A stretch of DNA of 64,000 bases from G965203045 sp965203045 (lineage in GTDB: Bacteria > Pseudomonadota > Gammaproteobacteria > PS1 > Pseudothioglobaceae): assembly GCA_965203045.1 (NCBI GenBank), contig OZ241850.1, forward strand, positions 1,426,001-1,490,000. The letters are read 5' to 3'. A program made the translations under genes and the position numbers. How positions within the stretch are numbered: the first letter of the stretch is position 1; the number at the start of each line of letters is the position of its first letter. Shown one piece after another: positions 54,004 to 62,983 of the stretch. The notes beneath the pieces are model-generated. The model saw only the letters and a program-made list of their open reading frames with translations. It made no database searches and was not told the DNA's origin.

Positions 54004-54738
54004 TTATTCTAAAACTTCGTCGCTAATATCAGCGTTATGATAGACCTCTTGAACATCATCTAAGTCTTCTAATTGGTCAATAAAACCTAAGAATTTTTCA
54101 CTTTCTTCTTTGTTTAGTTCAATTCTTAAGCTAGGTTCATTACTAATTTCGCTATAACTAGGGATTAGTTGCTTTTTAATGAACGTATCTTTTATTAAAA
54201 AGTAGTCTTTAGCAGTGGTAATAACCACAATAGTGCCATCCTCCTCGCTGATTATATCATCAGCGCCGCACTCAAGCGCCACCTCCATAATTGCTTCTTC
54301 ATCACCATTTTTAAAACCAATTAAACCTTGTTTGCTAAATAAGTAAGCTACCGAACCGTCGGTGCCAAGATTGCCATTATGCTTGCTAAATATGTGACGC
54401 ACTCCAGCCACAGTGCGCTTGCGGTTATCAGTTAGACAATCTAGCATAACAGCAGTACCTGCTATACCATAACCTTCATAACGCACTTGTTCATAATTAT
54501 CGCCCTCAGCGCCGCCACTACCGCGTTTGATGGCACTATTAATGGTATCGCGCTTCATATTTGCTGCCAATGCTTTATCAATAGCAGTTCTCAGTGCTGA
54601 ATTATTTTCCACCACACTGCCACCAGATTTTGTAGCAACTGCTATTTCTTTAATAAGTTTGCTAAAAATCTTGCCACGTTTAGCATCTTGTCTGTTTTTA
54701 CGGTGTTGAATATTATGCCACTTACTATGTCCTGCCAT
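54004..54738 (-). CDS. yebC: YebC/PmpR family protein
   Basis: This 244-residue cytoplasmic protein starts MAGHSKWHNIQHRKNRQDAKRGKIF, the diagnostic YebC N-terminus. It continues with GYGIAGTAVMLDCLTDNRKR and LGTDGSVAYLFSKQG, both family hallmarks. YebC-family proteins are described as DNA-binding regulators and, for some members, as factors relieving ribosome stalling. The ATG at 54738 lies inside the end of yjdF (14-base overlap), which indicates co-transcription and coupling. In most gammaproteobacteria yebC precedes ruvC; that neighbour is absent here. The stop is 107 bases before giant gene D, with no obvious terminator, so read-through into D is possible. Confidence 0.95.
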   Translation of the reverse strand: MAGHSKWHNIQHRKNRQDAKRGKIFSKLIKEIAVATKSGGSVVENNSALRTAIDKALAANMKRDTINSAIKRGSGGAEGDNYEQVRYEGYGIAGTAVMLDCLTDNRKRTVAGVRHIFSKHNGNLGTDGSVAYLFSKQGLIGFKNGDEEAIMEVALECGADDIISEEDGTIVVITTAKDYFLIKDTFIKKQLIPSYSEISNEPSLRIELNKEESEKFLGFIDQLEDLDDVQEVYHNADISDEVLE

Positions 54739-55327
54739 ATCGTTTTTGTTCTAATAAATAAATAAAGCATAAACCAATAAAAGCCCCAAGCCCGCCAAGA
54801 GCAGTGTCTTTTTGAGCATCCCACTTATCACCTTGCTCACCTAAAAATTCATTACTAGCATCTGGACTTGAAACAAAAGTATACCCCCATTCTAAAACTT
54901 CATAAATACCTCCCATACCAAAAAACAGCATTAGCAAAATTATGAAATAAACACTTTTGTTGTTAATTTGTATTTTGTCTATTAAGTATTCTTTAAGTGG
55001 TAGTACCAATAATAAACCAAAGCTAAAATGGACAAACCTATCGTAATGATTACGACTTAAATCAAAATATTCTTGAATTGCAAAACCAAGTGGCACTTGG
55101 GCATAAGTATAATGCGAGCCTACGGTTTGTAAAATAGCAAAAATAAAAATCATAACGAGCGATAAATTAGACAAAGTGAAGAATTTATGCCTCTCTACTA
55201 AAAAAATTAATAATAGAAATAATAAAATATTCTCTGCTATCCAAGTATCGGTTTCAGTAGGATTAATACTTAATACAAACCAAAAAATAATAAAAATCAG
55301 CAGTAAAGATTGCCCCAGAATGTTCAT
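54725..55327 (-). CDS. yjdF: YjdF-like (DUF2238) inner membrane protein
   Basis: A 200-residue protein with about six hydrophobic segments and the conserved DUF2238 features: GSHYTYAQVPLG, NHYDRFVHFSFG, a FGMGGIYEVLEWGYTF helix and FLGEQGDKWDAQKD before the last membrane segment. These match my memory of E. coli YjdF. The function of the family is unknown; the conserved charged residues near the membrane (His, Tyr, Asp, Glu) suggest a transport or metal-binding role, but that is a guess. The ATG overlaps the bioH stop as ATGA, so it is translationally coupled to bioH. Confidence 0.85.
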   Translation of the reverse strand: MNILGQSLLLIFIIFWFVLSINPTETDTWIAENILLFLLLIFLVERHKFFTLSNLSLVMIFIFAILQTVGSHYTYAQVPLGFAIQEYFDLSRNHYDRFVHFSFGLLLVLPLKEYLIDKIQINNKSVYFIILLMLFFGMGGIYEVLEWGYTFVSSPDASNEFLGEQGDKWDAQKDTALGGLGAFIGLCFIYLLEQKRYGRT

Positions 55328-56025
55328 AAGCTAAAATCTGGGTGCAAAAAAGGCAGATGTCCAGTTTCTAGTATAGTAGTTTTAATCTTTTGCCTATTAA
55401 ACCAGTGGGCTATTTTAGCGCTAATAAGAGTGTCTTTTTGTCCTAAAATTACATTTGTTATACTAGCTAGTGATATTAATTTTGTTCTTAAATCAGTGGT
55501 TTGTAATATATCTAAGCCTTGTTTTAGCGCTTGAGTGGATGCAGGATGTTTTTCAATACTGTTGTAGATAATTTTTAAATGTTTTGGCCCAACTAATTGT
55601 AATTTTATAAAGTTTTTTAAGCTTGTCAACACATTAGAGTTTAGTGTTTGAAAAAAGGCGGCAAAATTATTTTTATCAATCACATACTCCCAACCTTTCC
55701 TATTTACAAGACACGGCGCCGAAGCAATTAAGTGTAGTGATTTTGCTTCAGTTAATTGAGCTAATTTAATTGCTACCAATCCACCTAAGGACCATCCTGC
55801 AATATCAGCATTTTTAGGTATCAGTGGTAGTATAGCGCTTATCCAATTATCTAAATTACCTTCAACAAAATCACTACGACCGTGCCCCGGTAAATCAATT
55901 AGAGTAAGACAATATTTCACTGATAATTTAGGCAAAATTGAAGCAAAAATATCTGCATTAAACGCCCAACCATGTAGCAAAATTAGTCGCGGCTTATTAT
56001 TGTCAATAGTTTTGTGCCAAATCAT
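55324..56025 (-). CDS. bioH: pimeloyl-ACP methyl ester carboxylesterase
   Basis: This 233-residue alpha/beta hydrolase removes the methyl group from pimeloyl-ACP methyl ester, ending the disguised fatty acid route to the biotin pimeloyl chain. HGWAFNADIF matches the BioH oxyanion region HGW-x-x-N. The nucleophile is Ser79 in GWSLGG. LGQKDTLI supplies the acid and GHLPFLHP the catalytic His. It is about 20 residues shorter than E. coli BioH (256). bioF lies 131 bases upstream on the same strand, supporting a biotin role; bioC, bioA, bioB and bioD are not in the window. Generic alpha/beta hydrolases look similar, but the motifs plus bioF make BioH the best call. Confidence 0.88.
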   Translation of the reverse strand: MIWHKTIDNNKPRLILLHGWAFNADIFASILPKLSVKYCLTLIDLPGHGRSDFVEGNLDNWISAILPLIPKNADIAGWSLGGLVAIKLAQLTEAKSLHLIASAPCLVNRKGWEYVIDKNNFAAFFQTLNSNVLTSLKNFIKLQLVGPKHLKIIYNSIEKHPASTQALKQGLDILQTTDLRTKLISLASITNVILGQKDTLISAKIAHWFNRQKIKTTILETGHLPFLHPDFSL

Positions 56026-56156
56026 AGCTTAAAATTTGTAATATTTTATATAGATTAATCCAAATCTGCTAGATTTTAATTGAAAAAGCCCCTATTTTGC
56101 TCTTAAATATTGTTCAAAACTAAATAGGCGGCTTAGCAAATTAAAGCTAAATGCTT

Positions 56157-57305
56157 TTATAATTTACTTTTTACTTTGCTTAGAGTGGATGCTAAATTAT
56201 ACAAAACGTTTTTAATTTGAGTTTGAGTATGGTTGGCGCTTAGGCTTATTCTTAATCTTTCTGTGCCTTCTTTAACTGTGGGTGAACGCACAGCAGCTAC
56301 TAAATAACCCGTTTGTTTTAATTGTTGTTGTAAAGCTATGACCGCTTTGTTGCTACTGATAATAATGGGTTGAATAGCAGTGTTTGAGGACATAAAATTT
56401 AAGTTATATTGCTTAGCAATCTGTTTGAAAAAATCAATATTTTTTTCTAACTTTGTTTGCTGGACGCCTGTTTTAATGATAGCAATGCTTTTAACAGTAG
56501 CATAGGCAACCGCTGGTGCTAGGGCAGTGGTGTAAATATAACTTCTAGCTTTTTGGCTAATGTAGTCAATAAGTGGGCTACTACCTGTTATAAAAGCCCC
56601 CATAGTGCCTATCGCCTTGCCAAAAGTGCCCATATAGGCAATATTTTTATTGATTTTAGGTAGCTTTTGCATACCGAAGTGATGAGCGCCATCTAATAAA
56701 AGCAACGTATTAAATTTAGTAGCTTGATTTTTAAATTCAGTGACATTTATACTATCACCGTCCATACTAAATACTACATCCGAGGCGATTAAACCATTGC
56801 TATTTGGATATTGAACTTTTAATTTAGCGAGTTTTTTGCTAAGTGAGCTAATGTTATTGTGCAAATAGCGGCGAATGGGTAAGCCTATTAGTCGGTTCGC
56901 ATCAAGTAGTGAGGCGTGGTTAAGTTTATCACTTAATACCCACATTAAGTCATCTTTTAACGCTGAAAAAAAGGCTAAATTAGCTAAATATCCCGATGAA
57001 AATAGTAGGCTTGCCTCAGTATTACAATAATTATTTAATGTTTGTTCTAATGTATTATGAATATCAAAGTGACCACTAATTAAATGTGAAGCCCCACTAC
57101 TAACCCCATATTTTTCCACTCCCTCAATCAGTGCTGTTTTAATAGCAACGTGGTTGGCAAGCCCAAGATAATCATTACTAGCAAAATTAATTAATTTTTG
57201 ACCATCTGCCTTAATCAACACCCCTTGTCCATTTTTAAGAGCTAAAGTATCTCGGTATAGATTTTGGCTCCTTAGTTGGCTTAGTCTGGTTGCAAAGTTT
57301 AGCAT
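56157..57305 (-). CDS. bioF: 8-amino-7-oxononanoate synthase
   Basis: This 382-residue PLP enzyme of the alpha-oxoamine synthase family condenses pimeloyl-ACP (or -CoA) with alanine in biotin synthesis. FASNDYLGLANH is the N-terminal family signature. SDKLNHASLLDA, VVFSMDGD and LLLDGAHHFG line the cofactor site, with the Asp and His of D-x-A-H kept. Lys230 in GTFGKAIGTMGAF is the Schiff-base lysine. The C-terminus has ERLRISLSANHT. The DGAHHFG motif differs from the more usual DDAHGxG, a local change next to the active site. It follows thiG by 42 bases, suggesting a joint cofactor operon. Confidence 0.94.
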   Translation of the reverse strand: MLNFATRLSQLRSQNLYRDTLALKNGQGVLIKADGQKLINFASNDYLGLANHVAIKTALIEGVEKYGVSSGASHLISGHFDIHNTLEQTLNNYCNTEASLLFSSGYLANLAFFSALKDDLMWVLSDKLNHASLLDANRLIGLPIRRYLHNNISSLSKKLAKLKVQYPNSNGLIASDVVFSMDGDSINVTEFKNQATKFNTLLLLDGAHHFGMQKLPKINKNIAYMGTFGKAIGTMGAFITGSSPLIDYISQKARSYIYTTALAPAVAYATVKSIAIIKTGVQQTKLEKNIDFFKQIAKQYNLNFMSSNTAIQPIIISSNKAVIALQQQLKQTGYLVAAVRSPTVKEGTERLRISLSANHTQTQIKNVLYNLASTLSKVKSKL

Positions 57306-57347
57306 TAGTCAAGTATTTTCTACATCTATTACTTATAATTACCTAAA

Positions 57348-58130
57348 TTATTTAGAAATATTAGTTAAAGGCGATGAAGCGATGGCGGTTGTTGTTTTTG
57401 CCATTCTTCCTGCTAAATAAGATTGCCTGCCAGCAATAATGGCATTTTTCATAGCGCTTGCCATTAGTAGCGGGTTTTTAGCACAAGCAATTGCTGAGTT
57501 CATCAATACACCATCGCATCCAAGTTCCATTGCCATTGTAGCATCACCAGCACAACCAATACCGGCATCTAATAAAATTGGCACATTTGCATTTTTAATA
57601 ATAAGCTCAATATTAAATGGATTAGTAATGCCCATACCAGAACCGATTAGCGAAGCAAGCGGCATTACCGCGCAACAGCCCACTTGTTCTAATTCTTTAG
57701 CAACAATTGGGTCATCATTAGTATATACCATCACATCAAAGTTATCAGCAACCAAAATTTTTGCTGCTTTTAGAGTTTCGCCAATGTTTGGATACAACGT
57801 GGTTTTATCGCCTAAAACTTCTAGTTTTACTAGATTATCTCCGTCTAATAATTCACGAGCTAATTGACAGGTGCGCACTGCCTCAGCAGCAGTATAGCAA
57901 CCGGCAGTATTAGGCAAAATAGTCCATTTATTTGGCGAAATTATCTCTAATAAATTAGGTTCATTTTTATCTTGACCAATATTAGTGCGGCGGATAGCAA
58001 TGGTGATAATTTGCGCGCCACTATTGATAGTTGCTTGTTTGGTTTGTGTTAAATCTTTATACTTTCCCGAACCAACTAATAAACGTGATTGATAACTAAC
58101 ACCGGCGATAGTAAATGGTTTATCCCTCAT
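57348..58130 (-). CDS. thiG: thiazole synthase
   Basis: The 260-residue TIM-barrel enzyme forms the thiazole phosphate ring of thiamine from 1-deoxyxylulose 5-phosphate, dehydroglycine and ThiS thiocarboxylate. SRLLVGSGKYKD is the N-terminal signature. Lys102 in VKLEVLGD is the Schiff-base lysine. MPLASLIGSGMGITNP and VPILLDAGIGCAGDATMAMELG form the phosphate-binding end of the barrel. thiS, thiF and thiH are not next to it. It is the first gene of a minus-strand run (thiG, bioF, bioH, yjdF, yebC). I see no thiamine riboswitch in the 199 bases upstream. Confidence 0.95.
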   Translation of the reverse strand: MRDKPFTIAGVSYQSRLLVGSGKYKDLTQTKQATINSGAQIITIAIRRTNIGQDKNEPNLLEIISPNKWTILPNTAGCYTAAEAVRTCQLARELLDGDNLVKLEVLGDKTTLYPNIGETLKAAKILVADNFDVMVYTNDDPIVAKELEQVGCCAVMPLASLIGSGMGITNPFNIELIIKNANVPILLDAGIGCAGDATMAMELGCDGVLMNSAIACAKNPLLMASAMKNAIIAGRQSYLAGRMAKTTTAIASSPLTNISK

Positions 58131-58299
58131 AGAGACTAGGTAAAATCACTTTATTTTATCAAATTTTATATGACTAGACCTAAGCATTAATTATTGCAAC
58201 AAGTCCTAATAACTAGTCAAATTATTTTTAACTATTATATTTTTACTGATGAAAGTGAACGTAATTGGCTATTTTTGCGCAAAAGATAGTATTAAAAGG

Positions 58300-58305
58300 T
58301 ATAAT
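58300..58305 (+). promoter_or_regulatory. candidate -10 box of the ugd operon
   Basis: TATAAT stands 24 bases before the GTG start of ugd. TTGCGC, 19 bases upstream, is the best -35, which is weak and rather distant. The 199-base gap between thiG and ugd is the only place for divergent promoters. Confidence 0.35.
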
Positions 58306-58329
58306 CATTCGTTTTTTATCCAAATTTAG

Positions 58330-59496
58330 GTGAATATTACTATTGTTGGCTTGGGCTATGTTGGCACATCAAATGCAGTCCTTTTAGCGCAACACAATAA
58401 AGTCATTGCCATTGATATTAATAAAATTAAGGTAAAACAACTAAATAATAAAATATCCCCTATCAATGATGGTCAAATCAGTGATTTTTTAGCTAATAAA
58501 AATCTTAATTTAAGCGCCACTACCAATAAGCAAGAGGCTTATAAGGACGCTGATTTTGTAGTCCTTGCAGCACCAACTGATTATGATATAAAAACTAATT
58601 ATTTTGATACTAGTTCTCTAGAGGCGGTTATAGTTGATGTGCTAACTATTAACCCAAACACAACTATTATTATTAAATCCACTGTCCCAGTTGGTTGGAC
58701 CAGCGCTATTAGGGCTAAATTTAATACTAATAACATTATTTTTTCACCTGAATTTTTACGCGAAGGCAAGGCTTTATATGATAATCTTCATCCATCGCGC
58801 ATTATCATTGGTGACCATTCCAAAAAAGCGAAGCAGTTTGCAGGCTTACTCACCAAAGGCGCCATTAAAAAAGACATTGTCGTAATGCTTACAAACCCAG
58901 CAGAAGCTGAGGCAATTAAATTATTTGCTAATACTTATCTTGCTATGCGTATTACTTTTTTTAATGAGTTAGACACCTATGTAGATATTCATAAACTAGA
59001 TAGCAGGCATATTATTGATGGTGTGTGTTTAGACCCTAGAATTGGTAATTTTTACAATAACCCCTCATTTGGTTACGGAGGCTATTGTTTGCCTAAGGAT
59101 ACCAAGCAGTTAAGAGCAAATTACAAAGATGTGCCACACAATTTAATTAGCGCTATTATTGAGGCAAACGCTACACGCAAAGATTTTATTGCCGATAGTA
59201 TTATTGCTAAAAATCCTAAAGTAGTTGGTATTTATCGCTTGATAACTAAAAAGGGCTCTGATAATTTTCGTTCCTCGTCTATCCAAGGTATTATGAAACG
59301 TATCAAGGCTAAGGGCATTGAAGTGTTGATTTATGAACCGAATTTAACTTATAAGACCTTTTTTAATTCTAAGTTAATAAATGATCTATCCACGTTTAAG
59401 AACTTAAGTGACCTAATTGTTGCCAATCGTATTAGTGATGATTTAGATGATGTATTTAATAAAGTTTATACACGCGATTTATTTAAGGAAAATTAA
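58330..59496 (+). CDS. ugd: UDP-glucose 6-dehydrogenase
   Basis: This 388-residue enzyme oxidises UDP-glucose to UDP-glucuronate with two NAD. The N-terminal Rossmann motif is GLGYVGTSNA. The middle contains SPEFLREGKALYDNLHPSR and EAEAIKLFANTYLAMR. The catalytic cysteine in GYGGYCLPKDT falls at about residue 260, as in E. coli Ugd, which also has 388 residues. GVCLDPRIGN and IYRLITKKGSDNFR belong to the enterobacterial-type subgroup. GTG at 58330 has AGG right before it and starts directly on the Rossmann strand. The stop overlaps the next ATG by one base. Together with the downstream epimerase it makes UDP-galacturonate. Confidence 0.96.
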   Translation: MNITIVGLGYVGTSNAVLLAQHNKVIAIDINKIKVKQLNNKISPINDGQISDFLANKNLNLSATTNKQEAYKDADFVVLAAPTDYDIKTNYFDTSSLEAVIVDVLTINPNTTIIIKSTVPVGWTSAIRAKFNTNNIIFSPEFLREGKALYDNLHPSRIIIGDHSKKAKQFAGLLTKGAIKKDIVVMLTNPAEAEAIKLFANTYLAMRITFFNELDTYVDIHKLDSRHIIDGVCLDPRIGNFYNNPSFGYGGYCLPKDTKQLRANYKDVPHNLISAIIEANATRKDFIADSIIAKNPKVVGIYRLITKKGSDNFRSSSIQGIMKRIKAKGIEVLIYEPNLTYKTFFNSKLINDLSTFKNLSDLIVANRISDDLDDVFNKVYTRDLFKEN

Positions 59497-60503
59497 TGAA
59501 TATACTCATCACCGGTAGCGCTGGTTTTATTGGTGCAGCATTGGCGATTAAATTACTAGCCAGAGGTGATAAGGTTATTGGCATTGATAATCATAATAAT
59601 TATTATGACCCAACCCTAAAAGAAGCTAGGCTTAAGCGCTTCTTAGGACATATAAATTACACTCATATTCGTGGTGATATTGAGAACAGAATATTTATAG
59701 CAGAAGTATTTAGGAAATATCAGTTTGATAGCGTGATTAATTTAGCAGCCCAAGCGGGGGTACGTTACTCTATTGAAAATCCGTTTAAGTATGTGGATAC
59801 TAATTTAGTCGGCTTTGCTAATATTTTAGAAGGTTGTCGGCATAGTAATGCTGGGCATTTGGTTTATGCTTCTTCAAGTTCGGTTTATGGGTCAAATACT
59901 AATATGCCGTTTTCTATTCACGACAATGTTGACCATCCTTTAAGTCTTTATGCGGCAAGCAAAAAAGCAAATGAATTGATGGCCCATACCTACAGTCATC
60001 TATACGATTTAGCTACTACTGGTTTACGATTTTTTACTGTTTATGGTCCTTGGGGTCGTCCTGATATGGCGCTTTTTAAATTTACTAAATTGATGCTCGC
60101 GGGTAACAAAATTCCAGTATTTAATTATGGCAAGCATCGGCGTGATTTTACCTATATTGATGATATTGTCTCTGGTGTGATAAAAGTATTGGACAAGCCA
60201 GCACTAGCAAGCAAAAATTTCAGTAGCAATAGACCAGACTCTGCTTCTTCATCTGCGCCTTGGCGTTTGTATAATATTGGTAATAATACTCCAGTTGAGT
60301 TGTTGGATTATATTGCTGCTTTAGAGGATAATTTAGGTATCAAAGCCGATAAAGAGTTATTACCATTACAAGCTGGTGATGTGCCTGATACTTACGCTGA
60401 TGTTGATGATTTAGTACGCGATTTTAACTATAAGCCAACAACATCTGTTAAAGTTGGGGTTGCTAATTTTGTGAAATGGTATAGACAATATTTCAGTATT
60501 TAA
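59496..60503 (+). CDS. UDP-glucuronate 4-epimerase (NAD-dependent SDR)
   Basis: This 335-residue extended short-chain dehydrogenase has the NAD motif GSAGFIG at residues 7-13 and the catalytic YAASKKANE (Y-x-x-x-K). VYASSSSVYGSNTNMPFS, RFFTVYGPWGRPDMALFKF and RDFTYIDDIVSG are typical of the UDP-glucuronate 4-epimerase group (CapI/LspL/WbnF type). The substrate would be the product of the adjacent Ugd, giving UDP-galacturonate. An inserted low-complexity stretch around LASKNFSSNRPDSASSSAPW lies at the loop before the NIGNNTPVEL strand. It is translationally coupled to ugd by a one-base stop/start overlap. A different UDP-sugar epimerase is less likely given the context. Confidence 0.9.
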   Translation: MNILITGSAGFIGAALAIKLLARGDKVIGIDNHNNYYDPTLKEARLKRFLGHINYTHIRGDIENRIFIAEVFRKYQFDSVINLAAQAGVRYSIENPFKYVDTNLVGFANILEGCRHSNAGHLVYASSSSVYGSNTNMPFSIHDNVDHPLSLYAASKKANELMAHTYSHLYDLATTGLRFFTVYGPWGRPDMALFKFTKLMLAGNKIPVFNYGKHRRDFTYIDDIVSGVIKVLDKPALASKNFSSNRPDSASSSAPWRLYNIGNNTPVELLDYIAALEDNLGIKADKELLPLQAGDVPDTYADVDDLVRDFNYKPTTSVKVGVANFVKWYRQYFSI

Positions 60504-60521
60504 GAATTAACAGCCAGAAAG

Positions 60522-61793
60522 ATGGATAATAAAGAGATAAAAATTGCAATCATTGGTTTGGGCTATGTGGGGTTGCCACTAGCCCATGCATTTAGTTTTA
60601 AGTATCAAACTATTGGCTTTGATACTAGTGGTAAACGTATTGATGAGTTAAATAGCGGCATTGATAAAACCTTAGAATTAAGCTCAGCGCAAGTGCGCCA
60701 ATGTCTTGCTAATAATATAACTTTTAGTAATAATTTAGATGATATTAGTAGCTCTAATGTATATATCATCACTGTGCCAACCCCAATTGATAATGCTAAT
60801 AAACCAGATTTATCACCACTTATATTTGCCAGTAAAGCTATTGGTAGTGTGCTTAAAAAGGGCGATATTGTTATTTATGAATCTACTGTTTACCCAGGCG
60901 CGACTGAAGAAATATGCGTGCCTTTATTAGAGAGTATGAGCGGTTTGGTATTTAATCAAGATTTTTACTGTGGCTATAGTCCAGAACGCATTAATCCCGG
61001 CGATAAAGAACATACAGTCACTAAAATAGTCAAAGTAGTTTCAGGCTCAACCGTAGAAATTGCCCAAAAAATAAATACCTTATATGCCAGTGTTATTGCC
61101 GCTGGTACTCACCTTGCCCCTAGTATTAAAGTAGCCGAGGCGGCAAAAGTAATTGAAAATGCCCAAAGAGACGTTAATATCGCATTCATTAACGAATTGG
61201 CAATGTTATTTAATAAAATGAATATCAATACTAAGGCTGTATTAAAAGCAGCAGCTACTAAGTGGAATTTTTTGCAATTTAACCCAGGTTTAGTTGGTGG
61301 CCACTGCATTGGTATTGACCCTTATTATCTAGCCCACAAAGCTAAACAAATTGGTTATCATCCAGAGATAATTCTAGCTGGTAGAAGCATTAATGATGGT
61401 ATGGCTTTGTTTGTAGCAGTTGAGATAATGAAATTAATAAGTCAGCAAAATACTAATAACATTAAGCCCAGAGTTTTAATGCTTGGCATTACTTTTAAAC
61501 AAAACTGTCGTGATATTCGTAATTCTAAGGTAATTGATGTAATTAGAAAATTAGAAGATTTTGGCTGTTATGTTGATAGTTATGACCCAAATGCTGATAA
61601 AGATGAGGTATTCAATGAATATGGTATAACATTATTAGATAATCCACATAATAATTACAATGCGGTTATATTAGCAGTTAACCACACTCAATTCGCCCAT
61701 ATTAATTATAACAATTTAACCAAAAGTCCAAATAAAACAATTTTTTATAGTATTCAACATACTAAAATAGCCCAATTTAATTATAGTTTATAG
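60522..61793 (+). CDS. UDP-N-acetylhexosamine dehydrogenase (TviB/WbpO type)
   Basis: This 423-residue nucleotide-sugar 6-dehydrogenase belongs to a branch different from Ugd. GLGYVGLPLAHAFS is the NAD motif. FYCGYSPERINPGDKEHTV, VAEAAKVIENAQRDVNIAF and the catalytic GGHCIGIDPYYLAHKA match the TviB/WbpO group, which makes UDP-GalNAcA from UDP-GalNAc. MLGITFKQNCRDIRNSKV is the conserved C-terminal NAD-linked motif. It lies 18 bases after the epimerase in the same operon. The UDP-GlcNAc-using WbpA group is the main alternative; the residue pattern favours TviB/WbpO but does not prove it. Confidence 0.88.
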   Translation: MDNKEIKIAIIGLGYVGLPLAHAFSFKYQTIGFDTSGKRIDELNSGIDKTLELSSAQVRQCLANNITFSNNLDDISSSNVYIITVPTPIDNANKPDLSPLIFASKAIGSVLKKGDIVIYESTVYPGATEEICVPLLESMSGLVFNQDFYCGYSPERINPGDKEHTVTKIVKVVSGSTVEIAQKINTLYASVIAAGTHLAPSIKVAEAAKVIENAQRDVNIAFINELAMLFNKMNINTKAVLKAAATKWNFLQFNPGLVGGHCIGIDPYYLAHKAKQIGYHPEIILAGRSINDGMALFVAVEIMKLISQQNTNNIKPRVLMLGITFKQNCRDIRNSKVIDVIRKLEDFGCYVDSYDPNADKDEVFNEYGITLLDNPHNNYNAVILAVNHTQFAHINYNNLTKSPNKTIFYSIQHTKIAQFNYSL

Positions 61794-61831
61794 TAAATGG
61801 GCACTCTTACATTGTTATCAAAATACTAATA

Positions 61832-62983
61832 ATGGCTAAAAAAGTTTATTTTAACCTTAGACCGCATTCACGTGAACGTATGTGGGATACGACCAAGTAT
61901 GCTAGTAAGTTTTGTGAGGTTTTATTACCAAATATTAAACAACAAGCATCAATTAATGTTCATCAAAAGTTACAAACATCTAATAAGCTAATATCAAAAT
62001 TAAAATATAGAGTTGGTCAATATCTTATCAATAAGCAAACCATTGATTATTCCGCAGCAAAAAAAGCGCATTTACTCTATTTATGGGGAGCATTTCCAAA
62101 ATCTATGGATGCGGATTTTATTATTGAAATAGATAATCCTTATGTGCTTGCTTATTATCATATAAATAACTTTAAACATCAAAAGCCTCGTCTTAAAAGG
62201 CTATTAGATAAAGCATATAAAATTACTTATTTATCATCAACTGCTAAAAATCATACTCTGTCGCTATTAGGCGATAACTATGCAGAGAAAAGTTTTGTTA
62301 ATTACCCTTATATGGCAAACAATTATGAAAAAAATAATCGTAGTAAAGATGTTATAAATTTTATTTTTGTCGGGCTTAGAGCAAGATCAAAAGGTGGTGA
62401 TGAATTATTAGCGGCATTTTCCAAAATCAAACATAGCAATATTAGATTGACCTTTATTAGCAATGTTAGCAAAGAAATTAAAAAAAAATATCAACATGAT
62501 AGTAGAATAAAAATATTACCACCGCAACCCAGAGAGGCTTTACTAAACAAAATTTATCCCAAGATGGATATAATGATTCTTCCTTCTTTTCATGAATCAT
62601 TTGCTATAGTTTTGCTTGAAGCTTTATCTTTTGGAATGGGAATAATTGCGACAAATACCTATGCAATCCCCGAGTTTGTTAAAAATAATTATAATGGCAA
62701 ATTATTACCCCATCCAATACTACAACCCACCACTTTTAATAATCAACACATAGTTAGTTGCACAGATTTAACAATTAGTGATTTTTATAATAGATATTTA
62801 GCCCACAATGAATTTTACTATGGTTTATATAATCAATTAAAATCATCAATCAATACTGCTATTAGTGATTATAAAAACTGGCAAGATAATGGTTTAATAT
62901 TATTTAATAAAAAGTTTTGTCCAGAGGTATGGCTTGAGAATTTTAACAATATTATTAGACTGGAGAGTGGTATTGATAAGTGA
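61832..62983 (+). CDS. GT4-family glycosyltransferase
   Basis: A 383-residue cytoplasmic glycosyltransferase of GT-B fold. The C-terminal half has NFIFVGLRARSKGGDELLAA, then LPSFHESFAIVLLEALSFGM followed by IIATN and IPEFVKNNYNG, the sugar-nucleotide binding pattern of family GT4 (E-x7-E). The N-terminal acceptor half (WDTTKYASKFCEVLLPN) is not recognised more closely. It lies 38 bases after the dehydrogenase and its stop overlaps the next gene. It probably adds a sugar to a surface glycan; donor and acceptor cannot be told. Confidence 0.85.
   Translation: MAKKVYFNLRPHSRERMWDTTKYASKFCEVLLPNIKQQASINVHQKLQTSNKLISKLKYRVGQYLINKQTIDYSAAKKAHLLYLWGAFPKSMDADFIIEIDNPYVLAYYHINNFKHQKPRLKRLLDKAYKITYLSSTAKNHTLSLLGDNYAEKSFVNYPYMANNYEKNNRSKDVINFIFVGLRARSKGGDELLAAFSKIKHSNIRLTFISNVSKEIKKKYQHDSRIKILPPQPREALLNKIYPKMDIMILPSFHESFAIVLLEALSFGMGIIATNTYAIPEFVKNNYNGKLLPHPILQPTTFNNQHIVSCTDLTISDFYNRYLAHNEFYYGLYNQLKSSINTAISDYKNWQDNGLILFNKKFCPEVWLENFNNIIRLESGIDK

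Noticed and set aside
58131..58329. Possible thiamine riboswitch upstream of thiG
   Set aside because: The conserved CTGAGA and ACCTGATCTGGATAATGCC-type elements are not present on the minus strand of the gap.
62934..62972. Longer start of the methyltransferase at TTG 62934
   Set aside because: It would overlap the glycosyltransferase by 50 bases with no ribosome binding site. TTG 62973 has GGAG 7 bases upstream.
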